Part shown: positions 43,566 to 55,454 of the stretch, piece by piece
Layout: each line of letters starts with the position of its first letter
Position numbering within the stretch: position 1 is the first letter of the stretch
Assembly: GCA_014529385.2 (NCBI GenBank)
Contig: CM043945.1
Coordinates: 151,379,741 to 151,443,740, forward strand
Length of the DNA stretch: 64,000 bases
DNA from: Adiantum capillus-veneris
Taxonomy: Eukaryota > Streptophyta > Polypodiopsida > Polypodiales > Pteridaceae
Direction: 5' to 3'
The notes under the pieces: model-generated
The model's database searches: none
Told to the model about the DNA's origin: nothing
Seen by the model: the letters and a program-made list of their open reading frames with translations, nothing else
Made by a program: the position numbers and the translations under genes

Positions 43566-43755
43566 TGAAGGGGATCGGGGAGCACCACAGACGGAGAGTG
43601 AGAGAGAGAAGGAGACACGCGACACACAGATATGGGTGGGGAGACTCAAAGAGTGAGCAACCCCCTATACACTTATGCTATGTATAAGGTATACAAGTCA
43701 GTGGGCGCCCAGACTCTGGGCGGTCGGGCAAGGCACAGACGCCTATACCCCAACA
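43566..43755 (-). repeat. 5' LTR, copia 39824
   Basis: 190 bp. The primer binding site at 43552-43563 follows after two bases on the minus strand. Confidence 0.93.
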
Positions 43756-43760
43756 AAAAC

Positions 43761-44299
43761 CAGTATCAATATCAATCAATTCTTGTACACTGGTGTAGTG
43801 CAGCAGACTGTCAAGGCTAAATCCAAAAATTTACTTAAAGCTCTATTGGAAGGATCTGGCCCGAGTACACATTAATGTTTTGGGGATAAGGTGATGACAG
43901 ATAGGGCACCACAGATCACATGCAATTCATCTAATGAAATTGCCACTTTGAAGGGTGACAAGATTGAGGAATAGATAGACACTAGAGAAAGAGAAAGTTC
44001 AAGCTGGCCAAAAGCGGTCATTAACCATTAGGGCCAAAAACGACTCAAAAAGAGCAGATTCATTGATGATCAAAACGGCTCCAAATTGGGCCATTTTGGT
44101 TATTTAAAGCATATCTAGATACATATCTATAAATATTAAAAAAGATATCATTTTCCACCCATTCCTTTGCGACTCACCTTGAACTTTGTTCTCATTTACT
44201 TGACTTGGCGACAAATAGCTGTGTCCACTTTTGAATTACTCAATCCCTGTTTTTTTCTCTCTTACTCTCTTATGACACTTCACAAGCTTTTCTAATGCT
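43761..44299. other. Unassigned interval
   Basis: Starts with the continuation of the frame interrupted at 39823 (KSKNLLKALLEGSG), then AT-rich non-coding sequence. Confidence 0.35.
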
Positions 44300-45511
44300 A
44301 ACATCTTTGATGTAGTAAACTTAACAAAAGGATCTGGAGAAAGAAAAAAAGGTTAAAGATTACTAGAGAACATGTGACCAGCCTCTTAGGATTTGATATG
44401 TCCAAAGCTCAAGAAAGGGTGAGATTCTTGAATGAGGTAATAAACAAGAGTGACATTTTAAAACTTTTCAAACTTTTCAAAAATCGAACCCAAAAAAATT
44501 GGTATTTTAAAATTTACTGAAAGATAGGCAATGTATTTATTGGTCCAACCTTCTCAAATGCAAGAACTTTGTGACACAGTGGGAGTGAGCACTGAGTAGA
44601 AGGGGTTATAGGGCCATCTCTAAAACCTGGTTTCATGTTCTTAAGTATTACAAGACTAAAGCTTTTGGATTGCCTAGGTCTCACAATGTTCGAGAAGTAA
44701 GGACTCTATTAAATGAGGAAATACCCAAATATTTGGAGAATACTATCATATAGAGGGAACGATGCCATACGAAAACAGAAGAAAAAATCTTCTTTTGAGT
44801 ATAATGTTTTTAATAACATTTGGATGAGTATAAAAAAAGTTCAATCTAATATGGTGAGATACTATAAAATGTGAGAAGTAGACTGTGAAGGAAAACTCAT
44901 ATTTGTTATGAAATTGGAAAAAAATGGACTGTGAAGGAAAAAATGAAATTATGAAGTAGACTGTGAAGGAAAACTCATATTTGTTATGAAATTGGATGAG
45001 GATCAAATTCAAAAATATCAAAAAATGGAAAGAGTATTTATATCCCTAATGAATAGAGCATTGCATTATAGCCAGGGTAAGCTAGATTCCCCATACCACA
45101 AAACTCAATAAAAAATGGAGCTATTGTGGATTGGAGCAGCTCAAATGCCAGTAGAAAACCACGATACATGGAAATGGCTCTTTTTGCAAACCGACATCCC
45201 TTTTTTTATACATGACCAAAATGCAGGTGAATAACTCCATGTAGATGGCATGGCTGACTTCATTGTAGATTGGCACTTGAGTGCCGACCTTAAGGCACTG
45301 AAGTGCATGCTTGGTGTATGTAGAGGTGACAATACCAAGTATCCATGTATGTATTGCATGGCAAGCACTGGAACAAAAGGATGGCTTGCAGAACATGAGG
45401 CTGGAAAACCACCCTAGAGAAATCGTGTGAACGTGAGGTTGGAAAACTACCCTGGAGAAATAGTGTGAACGTCAAGACTACCCATCGTCTTCTATGATTT
45501 GGGGTCCAATT
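44300..45511 (+). pseudogene. Unidentified transposase-like coding region, first part
   Basis: A broken plus-strand frame reads ITREHVTSLLGFDMSKAQER, TKAFGLPRSHNVREVRTLL and NEEIPKYLENTI. Further on it reads MADFIVDWHLSADLKALKCM and TKYPCMYCMAST. The last block, a hydrophobic DLKxL helix followed by a YPCxxC pair, resembles DNA transposases and domesticated relatives, but I cannot name the family. An ~80-bp direct repeat (GACTGTGAAGGAAAACTC at about 44883 and 44959) and a 38-bp tandem repeat near 45395-45470 interrupt it. It is cut at 45511 by a copia and continues at 58323. Confidence 0.45.
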
Positions 45512-45707
45512 TGAAGAGCGTGTGTGTGTGTGTGTGTGCAGCAATGGAGAAGAGAGGAGACACAGGTTTGGGTGGACTCCAAACACAATAGTGTTAGGTT
45601 TATGAGTCCTTATTCTTTTATGTAGAATGAATGGTCAGTGTTAGTTCCCGGTAGTCTTCGACCGCCCAACACTTAGGTGCGGCACATTGGGCTTTACCAC
45701 CCCAACA
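45512..45707 (-). repeat. 3' LTR, copia 45512
   Basis: On the minus strand TGTTGGGGTGGTAAAGCCC to CTCTTCA, with a GT run near its end. Confidence 0.92.
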
Positions 45708-45739
45708 ACCTCCCACTTAAAGGACAATGTGCCTTTAAG
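45681..45739 (-). promoter_or_regulatory. Polypurine tract with overlapping inverted repeats
   Basis: 45681-45696 (GGCACATTGGGCTTTA) pairs with 45718-45733 at 14 of 16 bases across the LTR boundary. The purine tract is in the 21-nt loop. CTTAAAG (45716-45722) and CTTTAAG (45733-45739) form the alternative upstream stem with a 10-nt loop. Confidence 0.8.
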
Positions 45740-45754
45740 CTGGGGTGACAATGT

Positions 45755-45757
<3 letters not shown>

Positions 45758-45844
<87 letters not shown>
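45758..45844. repeat. (TA)n microsatellite, about 87 bp
   Basis: A pure TA tract between the polypurine tract and the RNase H end. Any Tyr-Ile-Tyr-Ile frame here is an artefact. Confidence 0.95.
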
Positions 45845-45848
<4 letters not shown>

Positions 45849-45873
45849 ACAGGTAGACAATGACCATGATCAT

Positions 45874-48520
45874 CTACCCAATGCCCATGAGTGCCCGACA
45901 ATGTGCAAACCGCTCTGAAGGTAAGTCCTTTGTTAGAAGATCAATAGGGTTTTCAGTGGTGTGAATCTTGGCAAGCTGCAATCGCTTGTCCTCAAGCACC
46001 TCACGAATGAAGTGATACTTCACATCCACATGCTTTGTCTTTGCATGAAACACTGGATTCGTTGTTAATTGTATAGCACTTTGGCTATCACAATGTAACA
46101 AAGGCATCTCAACATTGCCAAGTCTCCCACCAGCCGACCAAGCCATATGACTTCCTTGCAAGCTTCTGAAGCTGCAACATATTAAGCCTCTGTAGTAGAC
46201 AAGGTAACACAATCTTGCAAACGAGATCGCCATGAAACTGCACCTCCAGTGAATTCAAAAACATAGCCTGAAGTGGACCTTCTCTTGTCCAAGTCTCCTG
46301 CATAATCTGCATCCGTGTAACCAATTACATATGCTTCCTTTCTTCCAATGCAAATTCACATGTCTTTTGTACCATTCAAATATCGCATAACCCTTTCACT
46401 ACCTCCCAATGTTTCTTGCCTGGATTTGACATATATCTACTAACAACTCCCACTGCAAAAGCAATATCAGGATGTGTAGCAATCATAGCATACATCAAAC
46501 TCCCAACTGTAGATGAATAAGACACTTGTGCCATTTCAGTCTTTTCCTCTTCATACTTAGGGCAATCATATTTAGAAAGTTTCACATATGGAGGCAATGG
46601 AGTGCTCAATGCCTTCCCCTTCTCCATATTGAAACGCTTGAGCACTTTAGCAATGTACTTAGATTGAGACAAATAGACCAATTTCTTGCATCTGTCTCGC
46701 TTAATGCGCATGCCAAGGATATGGCTTGCTTCACCCATGTCTTTCATTTCAAAGTTTGCATGTAATCTGACTTCAAGGCTGAAATATGATCTCTACATGT
46801 CCCGGCAATTAACATATCATCCACATAAAGGACCAAAATTAGCAAACTACCATCGTTAGATTGCTTAGTGTAGAGGCAATGCTCCATATTGCTACGTTTG
46901 TAGCCTTGAGAGAGCATGAACGAGTAGAATTTACGATACCACTCCCTTGATGACTGTTTTAGACCATAAAGAGTCTTTTCTAACTGACACACCAAGTCTT
47001 CGTTGCCCTTCTCAACAAAACCTTCTGGCTGCTACATATAAACTTCTTCTTGAAGATCACCATGCAAGAACGCCATCTTGACATCCATCTGGTCAAGTTC
47101 CATGTCGTCTTTAGCAACCAACGCAAGTACACACCGCAAAGTAGTCATCTTGACAACCGGAGAAAAGATCTCATCAAAGTCAATACCCTGCTCTGCTGCT
47201 TAAATCCTTTAGCAACAAGTCGTGCCTTGTACTTGGGTTTATTATCATGAGGTTAAATTTTTTTCTTGTACACCCATTTGCATGGTAATGCCTTTTTACC
47301 TTTAGGCAACTGAACCAACTTCCAAGTTTGATTCTTATGCAACGAATCCATTTCTAATTGCATAGCTTTCTCCCGCTTTGCCTTGTCAGCAATTGGCATG
47401 GCTTCCTTATAGGAGGAAGTCTCTCCGCAATTTGGCAACATAATGTAGTCCAATGAGGGAGTAAATCTATCAGGAGGCCTTAAAAATCTTGTAGACCTTC
47501 TAATAACTGCTTGAGCCGGTTGTCCCTCAACAACATCTTGTACTGCAGGAGGATTCTGTACTTGTCGTCTGACATTAGGCACTTCAGCCCTATTGTGGAC
47601 AATTCCATCTTCTTGGAAGATAACTCTCTTGACCTCCACTGTATGCACAGGCTTCTTATGCATGTTTTCTTCATTGAAGTATACGTCATTACTGCGAACT
47701 ATCTTTTTAGCTTCAGGATCCCATAACCAAAATCCCATCTTGCCAAGATTTCCATAGCCAAGAAATATGCATTTCTTTGACTTAGGAGCCAACTTGCTTC
47801 GAAACTCCTTTGGAACATGGAAATACTCTTCACAGCCAAAGACTCTAAGATGCTTGTAAGAAGGTGGCTTCCCAGACCAAAGCTCTTCAGGTACCTTCTC
47901 ATCTAAAGCCTTGTTAGGAGATCTATTAATAAGATGGACAGCAGTTGCTAACGCTTCCGCCCAAAATCCATTAGGCAACTCTGCATTAGACAACATGCTA
48001 CGTAACTTCTCTTGTATGGTACGGTTCATCCTCTCAGCAACACCATTTTGTGGAGGGTTATATGGAGCCGAAAACTCTCTTTTGATGCCTTTGGAATCAC
48101 AAAAATTATGAAAGGCTTTATGATATACTCACCACTATTGTCTGACCTCAAGCACTTTACTTTCTTGCCAGACTGATTCTCCACTAATGCCACAAAATTC
48201 TGAAATTTTGAAAGAACTTCATCCTTCTTCCTGAGAGGATATACCCACACTTTCCTTGAGAAGTCATCAATGAATGTAACAAAGTACAATGAACCTCCCA
48301 TGGATATGTTAGGCATAGGTCCACACACATCACTATGCACTAACTCTAATGGCTCATTGTTTTGAGTGCTTTCCCTTTTGTGTGATGACTGTGTTTGTTT
48401 ACCATAAAGACAATGCTCACAAACTGAAAAGTCTGAGAAATTGAAGCCAGGAACATAACCAAAACGAGATACGATTTTCATTCCCTTTTGAGACATATGT
48501 CCTAACCGGTGATGCCACAA
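45874..48520 (-). pseudogene. Copia Pol: integrase, RT, RNase H (broken)
   Basis: The minus strand shows integrase (WHHRLGHMSQKGMK with finger residues, ELVHSDVCGPMP, FVTFIDDFSRKVWVYPLRK, LRSDNSGEYI). It then shows the linker (FGCEEYFHVPKEF, GFWLWDPEAKKIVRSND), RT (GKKALPCKWVYKKKI, LYGLKQSSREWY, the catalytic LVLYVDDMLIAG, DMGEASHILGMRI, ATHPDIAFAVGVVSRYM) and RNase H (LHCDSQSAIQL, KHVDVKYHFIREVLEDK). Frames break near 48030, 47253, 46995, 46745, 46376, 46230 and elsewhere. The catalytic YVDD is kept. Close in sequence to the Pol at 14.2-16.1 kb. Confidence 0.92.
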
Positions 48521-48728
48521 AGAAACACTTGGCTACTCGGTTACACAAATTACATGGTTTTTAACATTGGATACATGAACATGTACAAAGTACCAGACTT
48601 TGAACCATGTGCTACGACTAAAGAACCTTTGGTGATCTTCCACGAACTATCACCAAATGTGCAGTAATATCCAGCGTCATCCAATTGTCATGTACTAATC
48701 AAGCTTTTGGTAAGCTTCGGCACATGTC

Positions 48729-49810
48729 TCACATTCTTGAAGAACCATTCTGAAATTTCAGCTGCACATCGCAGACACAAACTATGTCGCAAGAAAAATC
48801 ATTGCCAAGACGAACACGACCTTTACGGGCTGCATCGTATGTACTGAACCACTCTTTACGAGGAGTCACATGAAATGATGCACCTGAGTTAATAACCCAA
48901 TCCTGTAAAGCATAGTCATCAGTGGCAACCAAAAATGTTGAATCCATGGCAGATGTGAGATAAATATCTCCATCAGAATCTTCAACAAAACATTGTTGAT
49001 CTCTTCAATCTTTATACTGCTTTCCTTAGTCTTGCCTTCTTCCGACTTCTTGTCTTTACCTTTCTCTTGTTTCCACTTTTGACAGTCTTTCTTGACAATG
49101 ATAGTACTCAATCTCTTTTTGGCCATGTGATTTGCTACGAGATTTTCCTCTCTGATTCTGCTTGCCCTTTTCTTGTGATCGACCACGAAAAATGGGAGCA
49201 TTGCTAGTACCACGAGAAGTATCAAGATTCTTCCTGCTAACCTCTTCAATAAGAAAACTGCCCTCAACATCAGCACATGTTAAACCATCAGGAGGTGCTG
49301 AGTTACTTATGGCTGTGCAAAAAGTATCCCAACTTTCTGGTAGCATAACTAGCAAGAACATTTCTTTGATCGAATTGTCAAAATTGGCTCCCTGCGCAGA
49401 AAGTTGATTGAAAATTGTGTTGAACTCATTGGGATGGTTTCACATGGGTGTGCCCTCATCCATCTTCAAATCTACTAACTTTTTGAACCAATAAACCTGT
49501 GAGTGATGCTGCACTTTGCTTCTCATGCAGGTCACATAACTTCTTCCACAGCTCATAACTAGTCTTTTCCATGTTCACATTGAAGTACACATTCTTTGAC
49601 AAAGTCAGCATGATGGTGGACCTGGCAAGCTCATCCAACTCCTGCCAATCATACTCATCCATATCCTCAGGCTTTATCCCTTTCAGCTTTATCGGTCAGA
49701 TCTGCTTCTTCTGTACTAAGACATTGTAAATTTGTTCCTTCCAAAATGGGAAGTTAGTGCCATCTAACTTCTCAATGTTGAACAAAGAGTTCTCCGATGA
49801 TGAAGCCATC
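48729..49810 (-). pseudogene. Copia Gag and protease (broken)
   Basis: Gag begins near an ATG at 49808 (MASSSENSLFNIEKLDG-like) and continues EDMDEYDWQELDELARSTIM and LLVMLPESWDTFCTAISNS, with frame breaks at about 49456 and 49056. The protease reads DWVINSGASFHVTPRKEWF near 48890. The catalytic Asp of DSG has become Asn. Confidence 0.85.
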
Positions 49811-50296
49811 ACTCGACAAGGAACAAAAGTGATAGATCCGCTCCACTAAAGAAGATGATAGAAAACCTGAAAAATTTCAGCAGAGTCTCCTCTGCAAAAC
49901 TGACTTCTGAACCCAAAACAAATGTGTACAATGACTGAAATGCTGATCAAAGTTGCTAAACCGGCAAGATAAAATCTCAAAGAACTGTCACTGTCAATGT
50001 CTCCAACTCTAGAAGAGTGTCTCTGACAAACTGAACACTGTCAAAGGCATACGCATAGCAATGCCAACAATGGCGGGTCAGCAAATGCACTCCAATACTG
50101 CACTAACCGCATAAAAATACATCCTATGTCGATGCCGAAACTATGGGGATGTCGGGGGCTCGCTCCAAAACCTATATCACCAAAAGGATCTCCACATTTG
50201 AGAATCCCCCAGCTCAATAAAACCTTACCACGACCCTCAACAATAGGCTTTGCATATTTCCATCACAATACATAAACCGCATAAGATCTTACATCA
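49811..50296 (-). other. Leader of copia 45512, Gag-proximal part
   Basis: Matches the 13.7-14.2 kb leader of the other copia (shared TTTTATTGAGCTGGGGGATTC). The leader is interrupted at 50296 by the gypsy insertion and resumes at 57559. Confidence 0.8.
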
Positions 50297-50973
50297 TGTT
50301 GGGAGAAGAGGGGGAGATCGACCGCTTATAAGATTCAACACAAGCTTTCAAGCTATCACCATCAAACTGTCCACCTCTTCTTCCAATTTCCAAGCACACA
50401 CACTCACCTAGACTATCACACACACACACACAATAAACATAGAATTGACATAGACATGCTTGTAAGAGAGTGTAAGAGATGTGTAAGAGATGGAGACTAG
50501 ATTAGAGAGTACACAACAAATAACCATAGCTTAAGAGAGTAGAGAAGAGAATCTGCAAGAGAAAGGCCTAAATCTAGCCCCAAACTCCACGGGACCTCTC
50601 TTGTGGAGTTGGTATTTAATATATTATTTTTGAGTTTGAGGTGCCAAAAATTGAGGCCCCTCTTTTACAACCACTTCACTTTTGTAAATGAGTGAAGCTC
50701 ATTAGTTCTTGCATGACCCATAAGGGGAGTTCCCACTACAAATATTTACAGAGCCATAGTGGCTTATTGAAATGAGATTCTAAGATACTGTGCAACTATA
50801 AAATGACCAAGAATAATTGCCGTCGCCTCTTCATCAACTCCCCACATTCCACTCTACAAAATCATCATCAACTCAATTAGTAAAATAAATAGACAACACA
50901 TAATTAACCATTACGCCCAGCTATCCCAATTGCAGTTAACCACTACAACAGGAGGGTGCCCAGTCTCGTAACA
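50297..50973 (-). repeat. 3' LTR of the chromovirus
   Basis: Plus-strand view TGTTGGGAGAAGAG to TCTCGTAACA. An AT-rich TATTTAATATATT at about 50613-50625 could be the promoter TATA on the minus strand. A CCCCTCCCACC polypurine tract (inverse) abuts it at 50974. Confidence 0.93.
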
Positions 50974-51021
50974 CCCCTCCCACCAGGGATAGCAACTGTC
51001 CTCAGTTGCTCAATAGAGAAA

Positions 51022-52722
51022 TCAATAGGACCGTGAGTGATGGAAAGTGTGGAGAAGGTCGGGAAAGTTGCGAAAAAACTTTTCAGGCATCCATTTGGCA
51101 TCCTCTGTAGGGTGTCCTTTGAAAGTCAAAAGGTAACGGTTATAAACCATTCCAGTGCGTGTAGTGGTGGTCTCATGGTCAACTATTTTATCAGGGATGA
51201 GTTGTTCTTCTTGGTCTACAAGTGAAGGTGGGTCTTCATAAATGTGGTGTGTAGGTAGGGGTCCTCGGAATGGGCGTAAAAGACTAATGTGAAAGGCATT
51301 GTGAATGTGCCAATGTATAGGTAGTTCTAAACGGAAAGAAACATCATTAATGACAGCTGAAATTTTGAAGGGTCCATAAAAACGAGGAGCAAGCTTAACA
51401 AAGACATTAGTATCAACACTTTTGATCCTTTGTTTTTCGATGCGAAGTAAAACATGATCACCTTCTTTGAATTGGTGTGCCTTGCGGTGTTTGTTAGCAT
51501 GCTTGGTGTAAAGTTCTTGTGAGTGTTTAATGGCAGAATGCACACTTACATAAATATCATGAAAGTCAGTAGTGAAATCATCAGCGGCAGGCACAACATT
51601 AGAAAGACGTGAAGCAGGAGTAGGAAGTGAGTGACCATATACAATTTCAAAGGGAGATTTACCCGTGGCCGTGTGAGTGGTGTTATTGTATGCAAATTGC
51701 AAAATATGTAGGTAGTCATCCCATTTCTTAGGTTGAGAGGAAACATAAGCCTTCAACAAGTCAATAATAGTGCGGTTGGTGACTTCGGTTTGACCATTAG
51801 ATTCAGGATGAAATGCAGAAGTGAAGTCAAGTGTAGTGCCAAGATTTTCAAATACAGTAGTCCAAAAAGCACTACAAAAATTTGAGTCTCGATCGGAAAT
51901 AATCACTTTAGGCAAACCATGATGTGGAAAAACAGTCTTCAGAAACAAAAGTGCAGCTTGATGTGTTGTGAGTGTTTTCTTACACGGAACAAAGTACGCT
52001 TGTTTAGAGAAACGATCAATAATAGTCCATATCATGTCATGTTTGTGCGTCGTGAGTGGGAAACCAGTAACAAAATCCATTGAAATATGTTCCCAAGGTC
52101 TTTCAGGAATAGGGAGAGGGTGTAAAAGTCCCAATTTCTTACCTGTAGCTGCTTTGATTTTTTGACAAATCAAACAAGTTGACACATACTGTTTAACATC
52201 CATTCTCATAGTAGGCCAATAGAAATCACGACATAAATTTTGAAAAGTGGCAGCAAATCCTCTATGTCCAGCATAAGGTGGTTTGTGTAATTCTTCAATA
52301 ATTAATGTACGAAAAGGTTTAGTCACACACAATTTTTGTTTGAAATAAAGGAAGTTTTCTTGAATAGTGTATTCGAGAAATGTGTGTACAGAATTATCAA
52401 GCATGTGCAACCATGTCGTTTTGAAGTCATCATCATGTGCATAAGTGTCAGGCATAGTGTCAAATGAAGTTCCCGTAATGGTTGATAGATGATTAAGTGA
52501 GGGTCTTCTACTCAAGGCATCAGCTACAACGTTTTCTTTACCAGGCTGGTATTGAATGTTGGGCTGAAAACTTTGAATAAAAGCGGCCCACTTAATATGT
52601 CTATCATCTATTAAAGGCTGAGAAAGTAAATATTTGATACTTTGTTGATCAGTTTTAATGATCAAGTCAGTACCCATTACATAGTGTTTCCAGATTTTCA
52701 ATGCATGTACCACAGCAGTCAA
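51022..52722 (-). CDS. Chromovirus RNase H end, integrase and chromodomain
   Basis: An uninterrupted 566-codon frame. It opens in RNase H ([35 protein letters not shown]). The integrase zinc finger follows ([12 protein letters not shown], then CLICQKIK), then the core with [23 protein letters not shown] and ESNGQTE (DDE triad). The [18 protein letters not shown] and [14 protein letters not shown] end blocks come next. The C-terminus ([27 protein letters not shown]) is a chromodomain-like targeting tail. The start is a frameshift product: the true polyprotein continues upstream in another frame from RT. The integrase itself looks intact. Confidence 0.93.
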   Translation of the reverse strand: MTAVVHALKIWKHYVMGTDLIIKTDQQSIKYLLSQPLIDDRHIKWAAFIQSFQPNIQYQPGKENVVADALSRRPSLNHLSTITGTSFDTMPDTYAHDDDFKTTWLHMLDNSVHTFLEYTIQENFLYFKQKLCVTKPFRTLIIEELHKPPYAGHRGFAATFQNLCRDFYWPTMRMDVKQYVSTCLICQKIKAATGKKLGLLHPLPIPERPWEHISMDFVTGFPLTTHKHDMIWTIIDRFSKQAYFVPCKKTLTTHQAALLFLKTVFPHHGLPKVIISDRDSNFCSAFWTTVFENLGTTLDFTSAFHPESNGQTEVTNRTIIDLLKAYVSSQPKKWDDYLHILQFAYNNTTHTATGKSPFEIVYGHSLPTPASRLSNVVPAADDFTTDFHDIYVSVHSAIKHSQELYTKHANKHRKAHQFKEGDHVLLRIEKQRIKSVDTNVFVKLAPRFYGPFKISAVINDVSFRLELPIHWHIHNAFHISLLRPFRGPLPTHHIYEDPPSLVDQEEQLIPDKIVDHETTTTRTGMVYNRYLLTFKGHPTEDAKWMPEKFFRNFPDLLHTFHHSRSY

Positions 52723-53897
52723 TTCTTTATCATAAGTACTGAACTTTGTTTCAGAAGGTTTGAATTTACGACTTTTGAAAGCAATTGGATGGTTATCTGC
52801 ATGAGGACTGCACCGATACCTTTTCCACTAGCATCAATGACTACAACAAAGAATGGTCTTTCAAAATCAGGCAATTGCAATACAGGTGCATTAGTCAAAG
52901 CATGTTTAAGTGCATTAAATGAGCTTTCTTGCAAATCAGTCCATTCATAAGGCGTGTTTTTCTTCAATAATAGAGTCAAATAATGTGCTTTGTAAGCAAA
53001 ATTACGAACAAATTTCCTATAATAGCTGCAAAGACCAATAAAAGATCGTAGCTCATGCAAGTTTTTGGGTCTAGGCCAGGATTGAATGGCTTCAATTTTC
53101 TTTGGATCGACATGTATTCCTTTACCCGATACAATATGTCCCAAATATTCAATTTCAGATTGAAAAAATGAACTCTTTTCAGGATTTAAATACAAGTGAT
53201 TTTGTGCAAGCAGATCAAATACACGTGTTAAATGTTCTTTATGCTCTTCTTCAGATTTACTGAATACCAAAATGTCATCAAAAAATACAATCACAAAATC
53301 TTGATGGTCAATGAAAATGCGATTCATCATGCGTGTGAATGTAGCTGGTGCATTTGTCAAACCAAATGGCATGACAAGAAATTCATAGTGTCCAGTTTGT
53401 GTTCTGAAAGCAGTTTTGTAGACATCATGTTCAAACATTTTGACTTGGTGATATCCTGATTTAAGGTCAATTTCGCTAAAGATGTTTGCCCCTTTCAGTT
53501 TGTCTAGTAGATCATCCACTCTAGGAATAGGAAACCTATTCTTAATGGTGATCTTGTTTAAAGCCCTGTAGTCAATACACATACGAAATGTTCCATTTTT
53601 CTTCTTGACAAGAAGTACTGGAGCTCCGTATGGTGAACTACTAGGTCGGATTAGGCCTCGGTCAAGTAAATCAGTGATTTGAGTTTGTATTTCCCTGTGT
53701 GCGGTAGGATTTACACGATAAGGTGCTCTACAAGGAGGTTCACTACCCGGTATGATGTCAATTTTGTGGTCTTTTGGGCGTGATGGTGGAATTCCAGGTG
53801 GTAGATCATGCATGAAACAGTCTTTAAATTGTGAGAGAAATTCATCGTGTGTGGAATTATGTGAAGTTTCAGTTTCAGCAGAAATTTGATTTACCAA
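52719..53897 (-). CDS. Chromovirus reverse transcriptase
   Basis: A 392-codon frame with the full gypsy RT series: [84 protein letters not shown] and the catalytic [13 protein letters not shown] (FFDD, a common gypsy variant). The connection [15 protein letters not shown] and the start of RNase H ([19 protein letters not shown]) follow. A frameshift near 52800 separates it from the rest of RNase H. One in-frame TGA at about 53922-53924 separates it from protease. Confidence 0.93.
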   Translation of the reverse strand: MVNQISAETETSHNSTHDEFLSQFKDCFMHDLPPGIPPSRPKDHKIDIIPGSEPPCRAPYRVNPTAHREIQTQITDLLDRGLIRPSSSPYGAPVLLVKKKNGTFRMCIDYRALNKITIKNRFPIPRVDDLLDKLKGANIFSEIDLKSGYHQVKMFEHDVYKTAFRTQTGHYEFLVMPFGLTNAPATFTRMMNRIFIDHQDFVIVFFDDILVFSKSEEEHKEHLTRVFDLLAQNHLYLNPEKSSFFQSEIEYLGHIVSGKGIHVDPKKIEAIQSWPRPKNLHELRSFIGLCSYYRKFVRNFAYKAHYLTLLLKKNTPYEWTDLQESSFNALKHALTNAPVLQLPDFERPFFVVVIDASGKGIGAVLMQITIQLLSKVVNSNLLKQSSVLMIKN

Positions 53898-53921
53898 TAC
53901 TAGATATGTTTTTCCCAGTTT

Positions 53922-54797
53922 TCAAATTGCTCGTTTGGCTTGAGTGTGAGAGAGGAGTGGAAATTTTTGTTGTGCTAGTGTTGCTTGGATGGAGAAATTT
54001 TTATTATTATGAGTGAGAGACATTGTACGTGTTTTATAATTAATCAAAGGGTCAAATTCGTGACGAAATGGCATTCCCAAAATCATATCGAGTCCATGCA
54101 ATGATGCTACCAAAAATGTACGTGCTTGTGTGAATTCACCAATGCAAACTTCAACAGTGACTTGAGTTTTACAATTAAAACGTTGATTATTAAAAACAGT
54201 TTTGACCTTGTGGGGTGATGAAATTTCAGAGAGTGATAGTTGTTGTGCCAATCGTGTGGAAATGAAATCATGGCTACTACCATCATCTAGCAGAATGGTG
54301 ACATTTTCACCCTGAACAGTGCCTTGCACTTTAAACAAAGTGTGAGGAGATATAGGAGTACCTGAGGATGGGTTGTCATCGTTATCATAATCAGGATCAT
54401 ATCCCTCACCGTAGTTAACTTCCACTTCATTGTCATCGGGTGTAGCATCTTCGATGAGGTTAAGAGTAGCTCCGGTGGGGCGGTTGTTGTTGAAGGGTTT
54501 TTGACTTGAATTCCTCCTGACTCCATTTGAATGGCCATTGGATTGACCATTGCCCTTAACATGACCATTTGGGCACTTATCTGCATAGTGACAATACTGA
54601 AAGCATTTAAAACACTTCACCTTTTTGTTACCATTAGAAGTTGGAGGAGAACGTTGGTTGAAAAAATTTTGGTTGCCTCGTTGCTGGGTGTTGTTGTTTA
54701 CGGCTTTGGTGTTTACTTCTGTCAAAGTTAGGAGAAAAGGGGGGTCTTTTGTTGCGGTTAGTGTTAGCAGGTTGATTAGTGTGAGAGGAATGTCCAC
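53922..54797 (-). CDS. Chromovirus Gag zinc knuckle and protease
   Basis: A 291-codon frame. CFKCFQYCHYADKC (near 54600) is a CCHC knuckle with the usual Gly replaced by Cys. An Asn-rich linker and an acidic stretch (EGYDPDYDNDDN) precede the retropepsin ILLDDGSSHDFIS and GLDMILGMPF. The active site reads DDG instead of DSG, which may weaken it. The Gag frame upstream is shifted near 54735. Confidence 0.85.
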   Translation of the reverse strand: MDIPLTLINLLTLTATKDPPFLLTLTEVNTKAVNNNTQQRGNQNFFNQRSPPTSNGNKKVKCFKCFQYCHYADKCPNGHVKGNGQSNGHSNGVRRNSSQKPFNNNRPTGATLNLIEDATPDDNEVEVNYGEGYDPDYDNDDNPSSGTPISPHTLFKVQGTVQGENVTILLDDGSSHDFISTRLAQQLSLSEISSPHKVKTVFNNQRFNCKTQVTVEVCIGEFTQARTFLVASLHGLDMILGMPFRHEFDPLINYKTRTMSLTHNNKNFSIQATLAQQKFPLLSHTQAKRAI

Positions 54798-55454
54798 CTT
54801 TCTTCTTTTCTGCGTTGAGAGACAAGTTAATGGCCTTTGACAGAGAATCTGGTTCGAACATATCTACCTCAGCACTAATTTGTAGTGCCAAGCCTGATAT
54901 GTACTTTCACTTCAATTTCCTGCGACTAACATGTTCAATAGCTTGCAATTGAATTAGACAATTCCAAAAACGATCAGTGTAACCCTGTACATCTTCATTT
55001 CTACCCTGTCGAATTAAATCCCATTGACGGCGTGCTTTAGCTTTGTACTGTGTGGGCAGAAATTGGGGTAAAAACACTTTTTTAAATGCATTCCATGTGC
55101 GTGGTCTTCTTCCATGTTGTTTGGTGGCGTTCCACCACAATGCAGCGCTGCTAGTGAGATGATTGGATGCACACTTTACCATTTCACGCTCGGGAAAGTC
55201 TTCATCATGAAAATAGTCATCTAGTTGACTAACCCATGCTAGAACCGTGCTAGCATCTTTAGTGCCATCAAAATCCTTGAAAGTGAAGGCTTTTTTGCTA
55301 ATTTGTTTTTCTTGGGTGCTGGTGTAGATTCGGTGCGTGCAAAATGCAATAATTTATCTTCAAGTTCTTGCCTTCGCATGCGTTCATATGTGAGTGACTG
55401 CTGCAAATTTTGAAGTTGCTCTGCAATCGTAGGTGCATGAGGAAGATGTGCCAT
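54634..55454 (-). pseudogene. Chromovirus Gag, N-terminal part
   Basis: Starts MAHLPHAPTIAEQLQNLQ at 55454 with a short coiled-coil. After a base change in a poly-T run near 55290 it continues KAFTFKDFDGTKDAS, AWVSQLDDYF, LTSSAALWWNATKQHG and ARRQWDLIRQGRNEDVQGY, the standard gypsy Gag core. A TGA (54907-54909) interrupts it before KYISGLALQ. A further shift near 54735 leads into the zinc-knuckle frame. Confidence 0.85.

Larger units (their letters stand above)
39824..43755 (-). mobile_element. Deleted Ty1/copia element, minus strand, 3.9 kb
   Basis: 190-bp LTRs (39824-40013 and 43566-43755, about 8 differences) and an exact AAAAC target duplication (39819-39823 and 43756-43760). The primer site is the inverse complement of GCTCTGATACCA at 43552-43563, fixing orientation. 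It contains a 1.6-kb leader, Gag plus protease, an unusual acidic linker, and the last part of RT. Integrase, RT core and RNase H are deleted. It is inserted in older gypsy-like sequence, whose frame resumes on the other side. Confidence 0.94.
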